NCBI GenBank assembly: GCA_949987565.1
Contig: OX465109.1
Location: forward strand, 15,393,400 to 15,457,399
Length of the DNA: 64,000 bases
Direction of reading: 5' to 3'
DNA from: Luidia sarsii
Taxonomy: Eukaryota > Echinodermata > Asteroidea > Paxillosida > Luidiidae
Shown here: positions 1 through 13,200 of the stretch, piece by piece
How positions within the stretch are numbered: the first letter of the stretch is position 1
Layout of the letters: every line of letters starts with the position of its first letter
Translations under genes and position numbers: made by a program
The notes under the pieces: model-generated
Database searches by the model: none
What the model saw: the letters and a program-made list of their open reading frames with translations, nothing else
What the model was told of the DNA's origin: nothing

Positions 1-625
1 GTCATGCTTCCGCCAAGTCGTTAGGGTGTCATCCGTCACACACACGCCCAAAATAGTGCGCGTTATTGGTGGATATGGGTCGCACAGTGATTTGTTGTTA
101 TTTTGATTTGATAATAATATCAAAAATTGTTAGTGACGGATTGATACTATAAAAAGAAAGATAGGATTTGTGCGATTGCGAAACACTAATAAAACTACGT
201 ATATCTTACCTACCTTGGGGCGGATTAATTCCAAAACAACTACTATGGTGAAGGATTGGGCTAGATTTCTCTGGAAGGTGTCAGCCGAGACGATGGTGAG
301 CAAAGAGAGGCAACTCGTGTAAATAGATTCCAAAGGCCCCTGATTAAAGAAAAGCTGTGGAACCAGGAATCTCAACATTCGGTGAGCAAGTTGCCTACAC
401 GGATTAACATGTTTATCGTGTGAAGCCTGAATAATCACCACTTTGAATGAATCAGAATTCTCCGAAAATAATAAAACAGTATTCGGCATGTGACAGATAT
501 ATTTCCTGCAAATGTCCGAACTGTCACGGGAGAAGATAGGAGTAGGGCAACGAAATAACAAAGAAAAGAAAGTATATTTTATTTTTCTAATTTCGTAGTA
601 AATATCAATCAAACAAAATCAAAAG

Positions 626-671
626 CTTGGCAGGGAAAAAGTTATACTGTGTCAAACCAAGCTTTCAGACC
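626..671. repeat. Hairpin in each satellite unit (example: unit 1)
   Basis: The motif AAAGCTTGG is followed about 27 bases later by its reverse complement CCAAGCTTT, giving a nine-pair stem. Almost every unit keeps both arms. Unit 16 has AATCTTGG in the left arm. The relic at 36,250-36,296 keeps the same arrangement. No function is known to me. Confidence 0.5.
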
Positions 672-3600
672 TCCCAGGACCGCTAGAGTAATACCGTGTG
701 CACGGGTCTATATAGAGCTCTTCTGGTCTCGGTAGCGGTCCACCACACATCCTTCCCTGCCCTCATCAATATTAGGCCGTAGACCCATGCGCCATGTGAG
801 GGAAGAAACACAGCGACCCCTAGACCTTGGCCGCCGAGTCGACCAAAAGCATGGTGTCCCTGTACGAAGACGCAAACCTGGATGATGAGGACAGTCCCAG
901 CATTGCAGAGACTCATGTGGATGCACCACCAGCGATGTTGCTGGTTGCGAATGTTTTTAAAACACCTTAAGCTGCAGGATCGTCCCGGGAAAAATAATTT
1001 AATTGAAAAAGGTGTCCCAAAAAATCGAACCCCGTACTGACAGGTTAGTAGCCGAGAGTTCTTACACAAGGCCATTTTGCTCTGCGTAAGATTTTCTGAC
1101 GTCTAACGTTTTAATGGGCAACCCGGATTATAAGGGGCTCTGCCGTTGGCGGCGGGCTTCTGGACTTCATTGTCATCGAGTTTAAATCGAGGGCAGCGTA
1201 CTAAAGCCGAAAGAAACAAGCAACAAACCCTCATAAACATCCACAAGAATGAAAACAAAAATCAAGGGAATTAACGTGGAATTCTTTCGTTTACGGGAGA
1301 CTCGCAATTTCGATGGAATTTGTCCCTTGAAACTTGCCTGGTGTAAAGACTGATCAAAAGTGGAACGTATTCTTTCTTTGACGTATCCTGTATATCAAAC
1401 CAAAGCAACCTGGTTTCTTTGAAAGGCTATGTATTGAGGGCGCTATTCCGACTTAACGGTCATTCTTCCGCCAAGTCGTTAGGGTGTCATCCGTCACACA
1501 CACGCGCAAAATAGTGCGCGTTATTGGTGGATATGGGTCGCACAGTCATTTGTTGTTATTTTGATTTGATAATAATATCAAAAATTGTTAGTGACGGATT
1601 GATACTAAAAAAAGAAAGATAGGATTTGGCGATTGCAAAACATTGATTAAGCTACGTATATCTTACCTACATTGGTGCGGATTAATTCCAATACAACTAC
1701 TATGGTGAAGGGTTGGGCTAGATTTCTCTGGAAGGTGTCAGCCGAGACGATGGTGAGCAAAGAGAGGCAACTCGTGTAAATAGATTCCAAAGGCCCCTGA
1801 TTAAAGAAAAGCTGTGGAACCAGGAATCTCAACATTCGGTGAGCAAGTTGCCTACACGGATTAACATGTTTATCGTGTGAAGCCTGAATAATCACCACTT
1901 TGAATGAATCAGAATTCTCCGAAAATAATAAAACAGTATTCGGCATGTGACAGATATATTTCCTGCAAATGTCCGAACTGTCACGGGAGAAGATAGGAGT
2001 AGGGCAACGAAATAACAAACAAAAGAAAGTATATTTTATTTTTCTAATTTCGTAGTAAATATCAATCAAACAAAATCAAAAGCTTGGCAGGGAAAAAGTT
2101 ATACTGTGTCAAACCAAGCTTTCAGACCTCCCAGGACCGCTAGAGTAATACCGTGTGCACGGGTCTATATAGAGCTCTTCTGGTCTCGGTAGCGGTCCAC
2201 CACACATCCTTCCCTGCCCTCATCAATATTAGGCCGTAGACCCATGCGCCATGTGAGGGAAGAAACACAGCGACCCCTAGACCTTGGCCGCCGAGTCGAC
2301 CAAAAGCATGGTGTCCCTGTACGAAGACGCAAACCTGGATGATGAGGACAGTCCCAGCATTGCAGCGACTCATGTGGATGCGCCACCTGCGATGTTGCTG
2401 TTTGCGGATGTTTTTAAAACACCTTAAGCTGCTGGATCGCGCCGAGAAAAAAAAAATTAATTGAAAAAGGTGTCCCAAACAATCGAACCCCGTACTGACA
2501 GGTTGGTAGCCGAGCGTTCTTACACAAGGCCACTTTGCTCTGCGTAAAGTTTTCTGACGTCTAACGTTTTAATGGGCAACCCGGATTATAAGGGGCTCTG
2601 CCGTTGGCGGCGGGCTTCTGGACTTCATTGTCATCGAGTTTAAATCGAGGGCAGCGTACTAAAGCCGAAAGAAACAAGCAACAAACCCTCATAAACATCC
2701 ACAAGAATGAAAACAAAAATCAAGGGAATTAACGTGGAATTCTTTCGTTTACGGGAGACTCGGAATTTCGGTGGAAATTGTCCCTTGAAACTTGACTGGT
2801 GTAAAGACTGATCAAAAGTGGAACGTATTCTTTCTTTGACGTATCCTGTATATCAAACCGTAGCAACCTGGTTTCTTTGAAAGGCTATGTATTGAGGGCG
2901 CTATTCCGACTTAACGGTCATGCTTCCGCCAAGTCGTTAGGGTGTCATCCGTCACACACACGCCCAAAATAGTGCGCGTTATTGGTGGATATGGGTCGCA
3001 CAGTGATTTGTTGTTATTTTGATTTGATAATAATATCAAAAATTGTTAGTGACGGATTGATACTATAAAAAGAAAGATAGGATTTGTGCGATTGCGAAAC
3101 ACTAATAAAACTACGTATATCTTACCTACCTTGGGGCGGATTAATTCCAAAACAACTACTATGGTGAAGGATTGGGCTAGATTTCTCTGGAAGGTGTCAG
3201 CCGAGACGATGGTGAGCAAAGAGAGGCAACTCGTGTAAATAGATTCCAAAGGCCCCTGATTAAAGAAAAGCTGTGGAACCAGGAATCTCAACATTCGGTG
3301 AGCAAGTTGCCTACACGGATTAACATGTTTATCGTGTGAAGCCTGAATAATCACCACTTTGAATGAATCAGAATTCTCCGAAAATAATAAAACAGTATTC
3401 GGCATGTGACAGATATATTTCCTGCAAATGTCCGAACTGTCACGGGAGAAGATAGGAGTAGGGCAACGAAATAACAAACAAAAGAAAGTATATTTTATTT
3501 TTCTAATTTCGTAGTAAATATCAATCAAACAAAATCAAAAGCTTGGCAGGGAAAAAGTTATACTGTGTCAAACCAAGCTTTCAGACCTCCCAGGACCGCT

Positions 3601-3927
3601 AGAGTAATACCGTGTGCACGGGTCTATATAGAGCTCTTCTGGTCTCGGTAGCGGTCCACCACACATCCTTCCCTGCCCTCATCAATATTAGGCCGTAGAC
3701 CCATGCGCCATGTGAGGGAAGAAACACAGCGACCCCTAGACCTTGGCCGCCGAGTCGACCAAAAGCATGGTGTCCCTGTACGAAGACGCAAACCTGGATG
3801 ATGAGGACAGTCCCAGCATTGCAGCGACTCATGTGGATGCGCCACCTGCGATGTTGCTGGTTGCGGATGTTTTTAAAACACCTTAAGCTGCTGGATCGCG
3901 CCGAGAAAAAAAAAATTAATTGAAAAA

Positions 3928-3992
3928 GGTGTCCCAAGGAATCGAACCCCGTACTGACAGGTTGGTAGCCGAGCGTTCTTACACAAGGCCAC
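3928..3992 (-). repeat. tRNA-like module of the satellite (example: unit 3)
   Basis: Read on the minus strand, this stretch has a perfect B box (GGTTCGATTCC, 3,938-3,948) in a five-pair T-arm with a seven-base loop, allowing G-U pairs. It also has an A-box-like start (TGGCCTTGTGTAAGA) about 35 bases upstream. Cloverleaf pairing of the anticodon and acceptor arms is poor, so it is not a working tRNA. It resembles the head of a tRNA-derived SINE, and the GTGGCC start recalls tRNA-Arg or tRNA-Ser. It sits at unit positions of about 1,012-1,076. Units 3, 5, 7, 10, 12, 13, 14, 15 and 17 keep the perfect B box. Units 2, 4, 6, 9, 11 and 16 have GGTTCGATTGT, and units 1 and 8 have GGTTCGATTTT. Confidence 0.6.
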
Positions 3993-6900
3993 TTTGCTCT
4001 GCGTAAAGTTTTCTGACGTCTAACGTTTTAATGGGCAACCCGGATTATAAGGGGCTCTGCCGTTGGCGGCGGGCTTCTGGACTTCATTGTCATCGAGTTT
4101 AAATCGAGGGCAGCGTACTAAAGCCGAAAGAAACAAGCAACAAACCCTCATAAACATCCACAAGAATGAAAACAAAAATCAAGGGAATTAACGTGGAATT
4201 CTTTCGTTTACGGGAGACTCGGAATTTCGGTGGAAATTGTCCCTTGAAACTTGACTGGTGTAAAGACTGATCAAAAGTGGAACGTATTCTTTCTTTGACG
4301 TATCCTGTATATCAAACCGTAGCAACCTGGTTTCTTTGAAAGGCTATGTATTGAGGGCGCTATTCCGACTTAACGGTCATGCTTCCGCCAAGTTGTTAGG
4401 GTGTCATCCGTCACACACACGGGCAAAATAGTGCGCGTTATTGGTGGATATGGGTCGCAGAGTGATTTGTTCTTATTTTGATTTGATAATAATATAAAAA
4501 ATTGTTAGTGACGGATTGATACTAAAAAAAGAAAGATAGGATTTGGCGATTGCGAAACATTGATTAAGCTACATATATCTTACCTACCTCGGTGCGGATT
4601 AATTCCAATACAACTACTATGGTGAAGGGTTGGGCTAGATTTCTCTGAAAGGTGTCAGCCGAGACGATGGTGAGCAAAGAAAGGCAACTCGTGTAAATAG
4701 ACTCCAAAGGCCCCTGATTAAAGAAAAGCTGTCGAACCAGGAATCTCAACATTCGGTGAGCAAGTTGCCGACACGGATTAACATGTTTATCGTGTGAAAC
4801 CTGAATAATCACCACTTTGAATGAATCAGAATTCTCCGAAAATAATAAAACAGTATTCGGCATGTGACAGATATATTTCCTGCAAATGTCCCAACTGTCA
4901 CGGGAAAAGATAGGAGTAAGACAACGAAATAACAAAGAAAAGAAAGTATATTTTATTTTTCTAATTTCGTAGTAAATATCAATCAAACAAAATCAAAAGC
5001 TTGGCAGAGAAAAAGTTATACTGTGTCAGACCAAGCTTTCAGACCTCCCAGGACCGCTAGAGTCGTACCGTGTGCACGGGTCTATATAGAGCTCTTCTGG
5101 TCTCGGTAGCGGTCCACCACACATCCTTCCCTGCCCTCATCAATATTAGGCCGCAGACCCATTCGCCCTGTGAGGGAGGAAACACAGCGACCCCTAGACC
5201 GTGGCCGCCGAGTCGACCAAAAGCATGGTGTCCCTGTACGAAGACACAAACCTGGATGATGAGGACAGTCCCAGCATTGCAGAGACTCATGTGGATGCAC
5301 CACCAGCGATGTTGCTGGTTGCGAATGTTTTTAAAACACCTTAAGCTGCAGGATCGTCCCGGGAAAAATAATTTAATTGAAAAAGGTGTCCCAAACAATC
5401 GAACCCCGTACTGACAGGTTGGTAGCCGAGCGTTCTTACACAAGGCCACTTTGCTCTGCGTAAGATTTTCTGACGTCTAACGTTTTAATGGGCAACCCGG
5501 ATTATAAGGGGCTCTGCCGTTGGCGGCGGGCTTCTGGACTTCATTGTCATCGAGTTTAAATCGAGGGCAGCGTACTAAAGCCGAAAGAAACAAGCAACAA
5601 ACCCTCATAAACATCCACAAGAATGAAAACAAAAATCAAGGGGATTAACGTGGAATTCTTTCGTTTACGGGAGACTCGCAATTTCGGTGGAAATTGTCCC
5701 TTGAAACTTGACTGGTGTAAAGACTGATCAAAAGTGGAACGTATTCTTTCTTTGACGTATCCTGTATATCAAACCAAAGCAACCTGGTTTCTTTGAAAGG
5801 CTATGTATTGAGGGCGCTATTCCGACTTAACGGTCATGCTTCCGCCAAGTCGTTAGGGTGTCATCCGTCACACACACGCCCAAAATAGTGCGCGTTATTG
5901 GTGGATATGGGTCGCACAGTGATTTGTTGTTATTTTGATTTGATAATAATATCAAAAATTGTTAGTGACGGATTGATACTATAAAAAGAAAGATAGGATT
6001 TGTGCGATTGCGAAACACTAATAAAACTACGTATATCTTACCTACCTTGGGGCGGATTAATTCCAAAACAACTACTATGGTGAAGGATTGGGCTAGATTT
6101 CTCTGGAAGGTGTCAGCCGAGACGATGGTGAGCAAAGAGAGGCAACTCGTGTAAATAGATTCCAAAGGCCCCTGATTAAAGAAAAGCTGTGGAACCAGGA
6201 ATCTCAACATTCGGTGAGCAAGTTGCCTACACGGATTAACATGTTTATCGTGTGAAGCCTGAATAATCACCACTTTGAATGAATCAGAATTCTCCGAAAA
6301 TAATAAAACAGTATTCGGCATGTGACAGATATATTTCCTGCAAATGTCCGAACTGTCACGGGAGAAGATAGGAGTAGGGCAACGAAATAACAAAGAAAAG
6401 AAAGTATATTTTATTTTTCTAATTTCGTAGTAAATATCAATCAAACAAAATCAAAAGCTTGGCAGGGAAAAAGTTATACTGTGTCAAACCAAGCTTTCAG
6501 ACCTCCCAGGACCGCTAGAGTAATACCGTGTGCACGGGTCTATATAGAGCTCTTCTGGTCTCGGTAGCGGTCCACCACACATCCTTCCCTGCCCTCATCA
6601 ATATTAGGCCGTAGACCCATGCGCCATGTGAGGGAAGAAACACAGCGACCCCTAGACCTTGGCCGCCGAGTCGACCAAAAGCATGGTGTCCCTGTACGAA
6701 GACGCAAACCTGGATGATGAGGACAGTCCCAGCATTGCAGCGACTCATGTGGATGCGCCACCTGCGATGTTGCTGGTTGCGGATGTTTTTAAAACACCTT
6801 AAGCTGCTGGATCGCGCCGAGAAAAAAAAAATTAATTGAAAAAGGTGTCCCAAGGAATCGAACCCCGTACTGACAGGTTGGTAGCCGAGCGTTCTTACAC

Positions 6901-9900
6901 AAGGCCACTTTGCTCTGCGTAAAGTTTTCTGACGTCTAACGTTTTAATGGGCAACCCGGATTATAAGGGGCTCTGCCGTTGGCGGCGGGCTTCTGGACTT
7001 CATTGTCATCGAGTTTAAATCGAGGGCAGCGTACTAAAGCCGAAAGAAACAAGCAACAAACCCTCATAAACATCCACAAGAATGAAAACAAAAATCAAGG
7101 GAATTAACGTGGAATTCTTTCGTTTACGGGAGACTCGGAATTTCGGTGGAAATTGTCCCTTGAAACTTGACTGGTGTAAAGACTGATCAAAAGTGGAACG
7201 TATTCTTTCTTTGACGTATCCTGTATATCAAACCGTAGCAACCTGGTTTCTTTGAAAGGCTATGTATTGAGGGCGCTATTCCGACTTAACGGTCATGCTT
7301 CCGCCAAGTTGTTAGGGTGTCATCCGTCACACACACGGGCAAAATAGTGCGCGTTATTGGTGGATATGGGTCGCAGAGTGATTTGTTCTTATTTTGATTT
7401 GATAATAATATAAAAAATTGTTAGTGACGGATTGATACTAAAAAAAGAAAGATAGGATTTGGCGATTGCGAAACATTGATTAAGCTACATATATCTTACC
7501 TACCTCGGTGCGGATTAATTCCAATACAACTACTATGGTGAAGGGTTGGGCTAGATTTCTCTGAAAGGTGTCAGCCGAGACGATGGTGAGCAAAGAAAGG
7601 CAACTCGTGTAAATAGACTCCAAAGGCCCCTGATTAAAGAAAAGCTGTCGAACCAGGAATCTCAACATTCGGTGAGCAAGTTGCCGACACGGATTAACAT
7701 GTTTATCGTGTGAAACCTGAATAATCACCACTTTGAATGAATCAGAATTCTCCGAAAATAATAAAACAGTATTCGGCATGTGACAGATATATTTCCTGCA
7801 AATGTCCCAACTGTCACGGGAAAAGATAGGAGTAAGACAACGAAATAACAAAGAAAAGAAAGTATATTTTATTTTTCTAATTTCGTAGTAAATATCAATC
7901 AAACAAAATCAAAAGCTTGGCAGAGAAAAAGTTATACTGTGTCAGACCAAGCTTTCAGACCTCCCAGGACCGCTAGAGTCGTACCGTGTGCACGGGTCTA
8001 TATAGAGCTCTTCTGGTCTCGGTAGCGGTCCACCACACATCCTTCCCTGCCCTCATCAATATTAGGCCGCAGACCCATTCGCCCTGTGAGGGAGGAAACA
8101 CAGCGACCCCTAGACCTTGGCCGCCGAGTCGACCAAAAGCATGGTGTCCCTGTACGAAGACACAAACCTGGATGATGAGGACAGTCCCAGCATTGCAGAG
8201 ACTCATGTGGATGCACCACCAGCGATGTTGCTGGTTGCGAATGTTTTTAAAACACCTTAAGCTGCAGGATCGTCCCGGGAAAAATAATTTAATTGAAAAA
8301 GGTGTCCCAAACAATCGAACCCCGTACTGACAGGTTGGTAGCCGAGCGTTCTTACACAAGGCCACTTTGCTCTGCGTAAGATTTTCTGACGTCTAACGTT
8401 TTAATGGGCAACCCGGATTATAAGGGGCTCTGCCGTTGGCGGCGGGCTTCTGGACTTCATTGTCATCGAGTTTAAATCGAGGGCAGCGTACTAAAGCCGA
8501 AAGAAACAAGCAACAAACCCTCATAAACATCCACAAGAATGAAAACAAAAATCAAGGGGATTAACGTGGAATTCTTTCGTTTACGGGAGACTCGCAATTT
8601 CGGTGGAAATTGTCCCTTGAAACTTGACTGGTGTAAAGACTGATCAAAAGTGGAACGTATTCTTTCTTTGACGTATCCTGTATATCAAACCAAAGCAACC
8701 TGGTTTCTTTGAAAGGCTATGTATTGAGGGCGCTATTCCGACTTAACGGTCATGCTTCCGCCAAGTCGTTAGGGTGTCATCCGTCACACACACGCCCAAA
8801 ATAGTGCGCGTTATTGGTGGATATGGGTCGCACAGTGATTTGTTGTTATTTTGATTTGATAATAATATCAAAAATTGTTAGTGACGGATTGATACTATAA
8901 AAAGAAAGATAGGATTTGTGCGATTGCGAAACACTAATAAAACTACGTATATCTTACCTACCTTTGGGCGGATTAATTCCAAAACAACTACTATGGTGAA
9001 GGATTGGGCTAGATTTCTCTGGAAGGTGTCAGCCGAGACGATGGTGAGCAAAGAGAGGCAACTCGTGTAAATAGATTCCAAAGGCCCCTGATTAAAGAAA
9101 AGCTGTGGAACCAGGAATCTCAACATTCGGTGAGCAAGTTGCCTACACGGATTAACATGTTTATCGTGTGAAGCCTGAATAATCACCACTTTGAATGAAT
9201 CAGAATTCTCCGAAAATAATAAAACAGTATTCGGCATGTGACAGATATATTTCCTGCAAATGTCCGAACTGTCACGGGAGAAGATAGGAGTAGGGCAACG
9301 AAATAACAAAGAAAAGAAAGTATATTTTATTTTTCTAATTTCGTAGTAAATATCAATCAAACAAAATCAAAAGCTTGGCAGGGAAAAAGTTATACTGTGT
9401 CAAACCAAGCTTTCAGACCTCCCAGGACCGCTAGAGTAATACCGTGTGCACGGGTCTATATAGAGCTCTTCTGGTCTCGGTAGCGGTCCACCACACATCC
9501 TTCCCTGCCCTCATCAATATTAGGCCGTAGACCCATGCGCCATGTGAGGGAAGAAACACAGCGACCCCTAGACCTTGGCCGCCGAGTCGACCAAAAGCAT
9601 GGTGTCCCTGTACGAAGACGCAAACCTGGATGATGAGGACAGTCCCAGCATTGCAGCGACTCATGTGGATGCGCCACCTGCGATGTTGCTGGTTGCGGAT
9701 GTTTTTAAAACACCTTAAGCTGCTGGATCGCGCCGAGAAAAAAAAATTAATTGAAAAAGGTGTCCCAAGGAATCGAACCCCGTACTGACAGGTTGGTAGC
9801 CGAGCGTTCTTACACAAGGCCACTTTGCTCTGCGTAAAGTTTTCTGACGTCTAACGTTTTAATGGGCAACCCGGATTATAAGGGGCTCTGCCGTTGGCGG

Positions 9901-10206
9901 CGGGCTTCTGGACTTCATTGTCATCGAGTTTAAATCGAGGGCAGCGTACTAAAGCCGAAAGAAACAAGCAACAAACCCTCATAAACATCCACAAGAATGA
10001 AAACAAAAATCAAGGGAATTAACGTGGAATTCTTTCGTTTACGGGAGACTCGGAATTTCGGTGGAAATTGTCCCTTGAAACTTGACTGGTGTAAAGACTG
10101 ATCAAAAGTGGAACGTATTCTTTCTTTGACGTATCCTGTATATCAAACCGTAGCAACCTGGTTTCTTTGAAAGGCTATGTATTGAGGGCGCTATTCCGAC
10201 TTAACG

Positions 10207-13200
10207 GTCATGCTTCCGCCAAGTCGTTAGGGTGTCATCCGTCACACACACGCCCAAAATAGTGCGCGTTATTGGTGGATATGGGTCGCACAGTGATTTG
10301 TTGTTATTTTGATTTGATAATAATATCAAAAATTGTTAGTGACGGATTGATACTATAAAAAGAAAGATAGGATTTGTGCGATTGCGAAACACTAATAAAA
10401 CTACGTATATCTTACCTACCTTGGGGCGGATTAATTCCAAAACAACTACTATGGTGAAGGATTGGGCTAGATTTCTCTGGAAGGTGTCAGCCGAGACGAT
10501 GGTGAGCAAAGAGAGGCAACTCGTGTAAATAGATTCCAAAGGCCCCTGATTAAAGAAAAGCTGTGGAACCAGGAATCTCAACATTCGGTGAGCAAGTTGC
10601 CTACACGGATTAACATGTTTATCGTGTGAAGCCTGAATAATCACCACTTTGAATGAATCAGAATTCTCCGAAAATAATAAAACAGTATTCGGCATGTGAC
10701 AGATATATTTCCTGCAAATGTCCGAACTGTCACGGGAGAAGATAGGAGTAGGGCAACGAAATAACAAAGAAAAGAAAGTATATTTTATTTTTCTAATTTC
10801 GTAGTAAATATCAATCAAACAAAATCAAAAGCTTGGCAGGGAAAAAGTTATACTGTGTCAAACCAAGCTTTCAGACCTCCCAGGACCGCTAGAGTAATAC
10901 CGTGTGCACGGGTCTATATAGAGCTCTTCTGGTCTCGGTAGCGGTCCACCACACATCCTTCCCTGCCCTCATCAATATTAGGCCGTAGACCCATGCGCCA
11001 TGTGAGGGAAGAAACACAGCGACCCCTAGACCTTGGCCGCCGAGTCGACCAAAAGCATGGTGTCCCTGTACGAAGACGCAAACCTGGATGATGAGGACAG
11101 TCCCAGCATTGCAGAGACTCATGTGGATGCACCACCAGCGATGTTGCTGGTTGCGAATGTTTTTAAAACACCTTAAGCTGCAGGATCGTCCCGGGAAAAA
11201 TAATTTAATTGAAAAAGGTGTCCCAAAAAATCGAACCCCGTACTGACAGGTTAGTAGCCGAGAGTTCTTACACAAGGCCATTTTGCTCTGCGTAAGATTT
11301 TCTGACGTCTAACGTTTTAATGGGCAACCCGGATTATAAGGGGCTCTGCCGTTGGCGGCGGGCTTCTGGACTTCATTGTCATCGAGTTTAAATCGAGGGC
11401 AGCGTACTAAAGCCGAAAGAAACAAGCAACAAACCCTCATAAACATCCACAAGAATGAAAACAAAAATCAAGGGAATTAACGTGGAATTCTTTCGTTTAC
11501 GGGAGACTCGCAATTTCGATGGAATTTGTCCCTTGAAACTTGCCTGGTGTAAAGACTGATCAAAAGTGGAACGTATTCTTTCTTTGACGTATCCTGTATA
11601 TCAAACCAAAGCAACCTGGTTTCTTTGAAAGGCTATGTATTGAGGGCGCTATTCCGACTTAACGGTCATTCTTCCGCCAAGTCGTTAGGGTGTCATCCGT
11701 CACACACACGCGCAAAATAGTGCGCGTTATTGGTGGATATGGGTCGCACAGTCATTTGTTGTTATTTTGATTTGATAATAATATCAAAAATTGTTAGTGA
11801 CGGATTGATACTAAAAAAAGAAAGATAGGATTTGGCGATTGCAAAACATTGATTAAGCTACGTATATCTTACCTACATTGGTGCGGATTAATTCCAATAC
11901 AACTACTATGGTGAAGGGTTGGGCTAGATTTCTCTGGAAGGTGTCAGCCGAGACGATGGTGAGCAAAGAGAGGCAACTCGTGTAAATAGATTCCAAAGGC
12001 CCCTGATTAAAGAAAAGCTGTGGAACCAGGAATCTCAACATTCGGTGAGCAAGTTGCCTACACGGATTAACATGTTTATCGTGTGAAGCCTGAATAATCA
12101 CCACTTTGAATGAATCAGAATTCTCCGAAAATAATAAAACAGTATTCGGCATGTGACAGATATATTTCCTGCAAATGTCCGAACTGTCACGGGAGAAGAT
12201 AGGAGTAGGGCAACGAAATAACAAACAAAAGAAAGTATATTTTATTTTTCTAATTTCGTAGTAAATATCAATCAAACAAAATCAAAAGCTTGGCAGGGAA
12301 AAAGTTATACTGTGTCAAACCAAGCTTTCAGACCTCCCAGGACCGCTAGAGTAATACCGTGTGCACGGGTCTATATAGAGCTCTTCTGGTCTCGGTAGCG
12401 GTCCACCACACATCCTTCCCTGCCCTCATCAATATTAGGCCGTAGACCCATGCGCCATGTGAGGGAAGAAACACAGCGACCCCTAGACCTTGGCCGCCGA
12501 GTCGACCAAAAGCATGGTGTCCCTGTACGAAGACGCAAACCTGGATGATGAGGACAGTCCCAGCATTGCAGCGACTCATGTGGATGCGCCACCTGCGATG
12601 TTGCTGTTTGCGGATGTTTTTAAAACACCTTAAGCTGCTGGATCGCGCCGAGAAAAAAAAAATTAATTGAAAAAGGTGTCCCAAACAATCGAACCCCGTA
12701 CTGACAGGTTGGTAGCCGAGCGTTCTTACACAAGGCCACTTTGCTCTGCGTAAAGTTTTCTGACGTCTAACGTTTTAATGGGCAACCCGGATTATAAGGG
12801 GCTCTGCCGTTGGCGGCGGGCTTCTGGACTTCATTGTCATCGAGTTTAAATCGAGGGCAGCGTACTAAAGCCGAAAGAAACAAGCAACAAACCCTCATAA
12901 ACATCCACAAGAATGAAAACAAAAATCAAGGGAATTAACGTGGAATTCTTTCGTTTACGGGAGACTCGGAATTTCGGTGGAAATTGTCCCTTGAAACTTG
13001 ACTGGTGTAAAGACTGATCAAAAGTGGAACGTATTCTTTCTTTGACGTATCCTGTATATCAAACCGTAGCAACCTGGTTTCTTTGAAAGGCTATGTATTG
13101 AGGGCGCTATTCCGACTTAACGGTCATGCTTCCGCCAAGTCGTTAGGGTGTCATCCGTCACACACACGCCCAAAATAGTGCGCGTTATTGGTGGATATGG

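Larger units (their letters stand above)
1..7291. repeat. Higher-order block, copy 1 (satellite units 1-5)
   Basis: Units 1-5 reappear as units 8-12 (10,207-17,496). All five unit starts are offset by exactly 10,206 bp, and subtype-specific changes are shared in the same order (A, B, C, D, C). These include the unit-1 A-rich variant next to the tRNA-like B box and the unit-4 G/T change in the GC-rich core. The one difference I noticed is a single A in the poly(A) run near 6,825 against 17,030. The match ends at unit 6 (type D) against unit 13 (type C). This points to a recent duplication of about 7.3 kb inside the array. Confidence 0.85.

Noticed and set aside
600..1000. 5S rRNA or SRP RNA origin of the GC-rich core
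   Set aside because: Compared from memory with both strands of these RNAs. No matching internal promoter or conserved helices.
2320..2365. Possible hammerhead ribozyme around the GATGATGAGGACAGTCCC motif
   Set aside because: The CTGATGA core is not exact and the GAAAC segment is missing at the expected distance.
2275..2430. Plus-strand frame in the GC-rich core reading like an acidic protein tail (SLYEDANLDDEDSPSIAATH, then a stop after VFKTP)
   Set aside because: It looked like a captured exon. However, a stop (TAG or TAA) precedes it by a few codons in the array and both core relics. Between the 28-kb and 36-kb copies most changes would alter residues. No sign of selection on a protein.
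3928..3992. A functional tRNA gene
   Set aside because: Only the T-arm is sound. The anticodon and acceptor stems do not pair, and there is no TTTT terminator at the right place.
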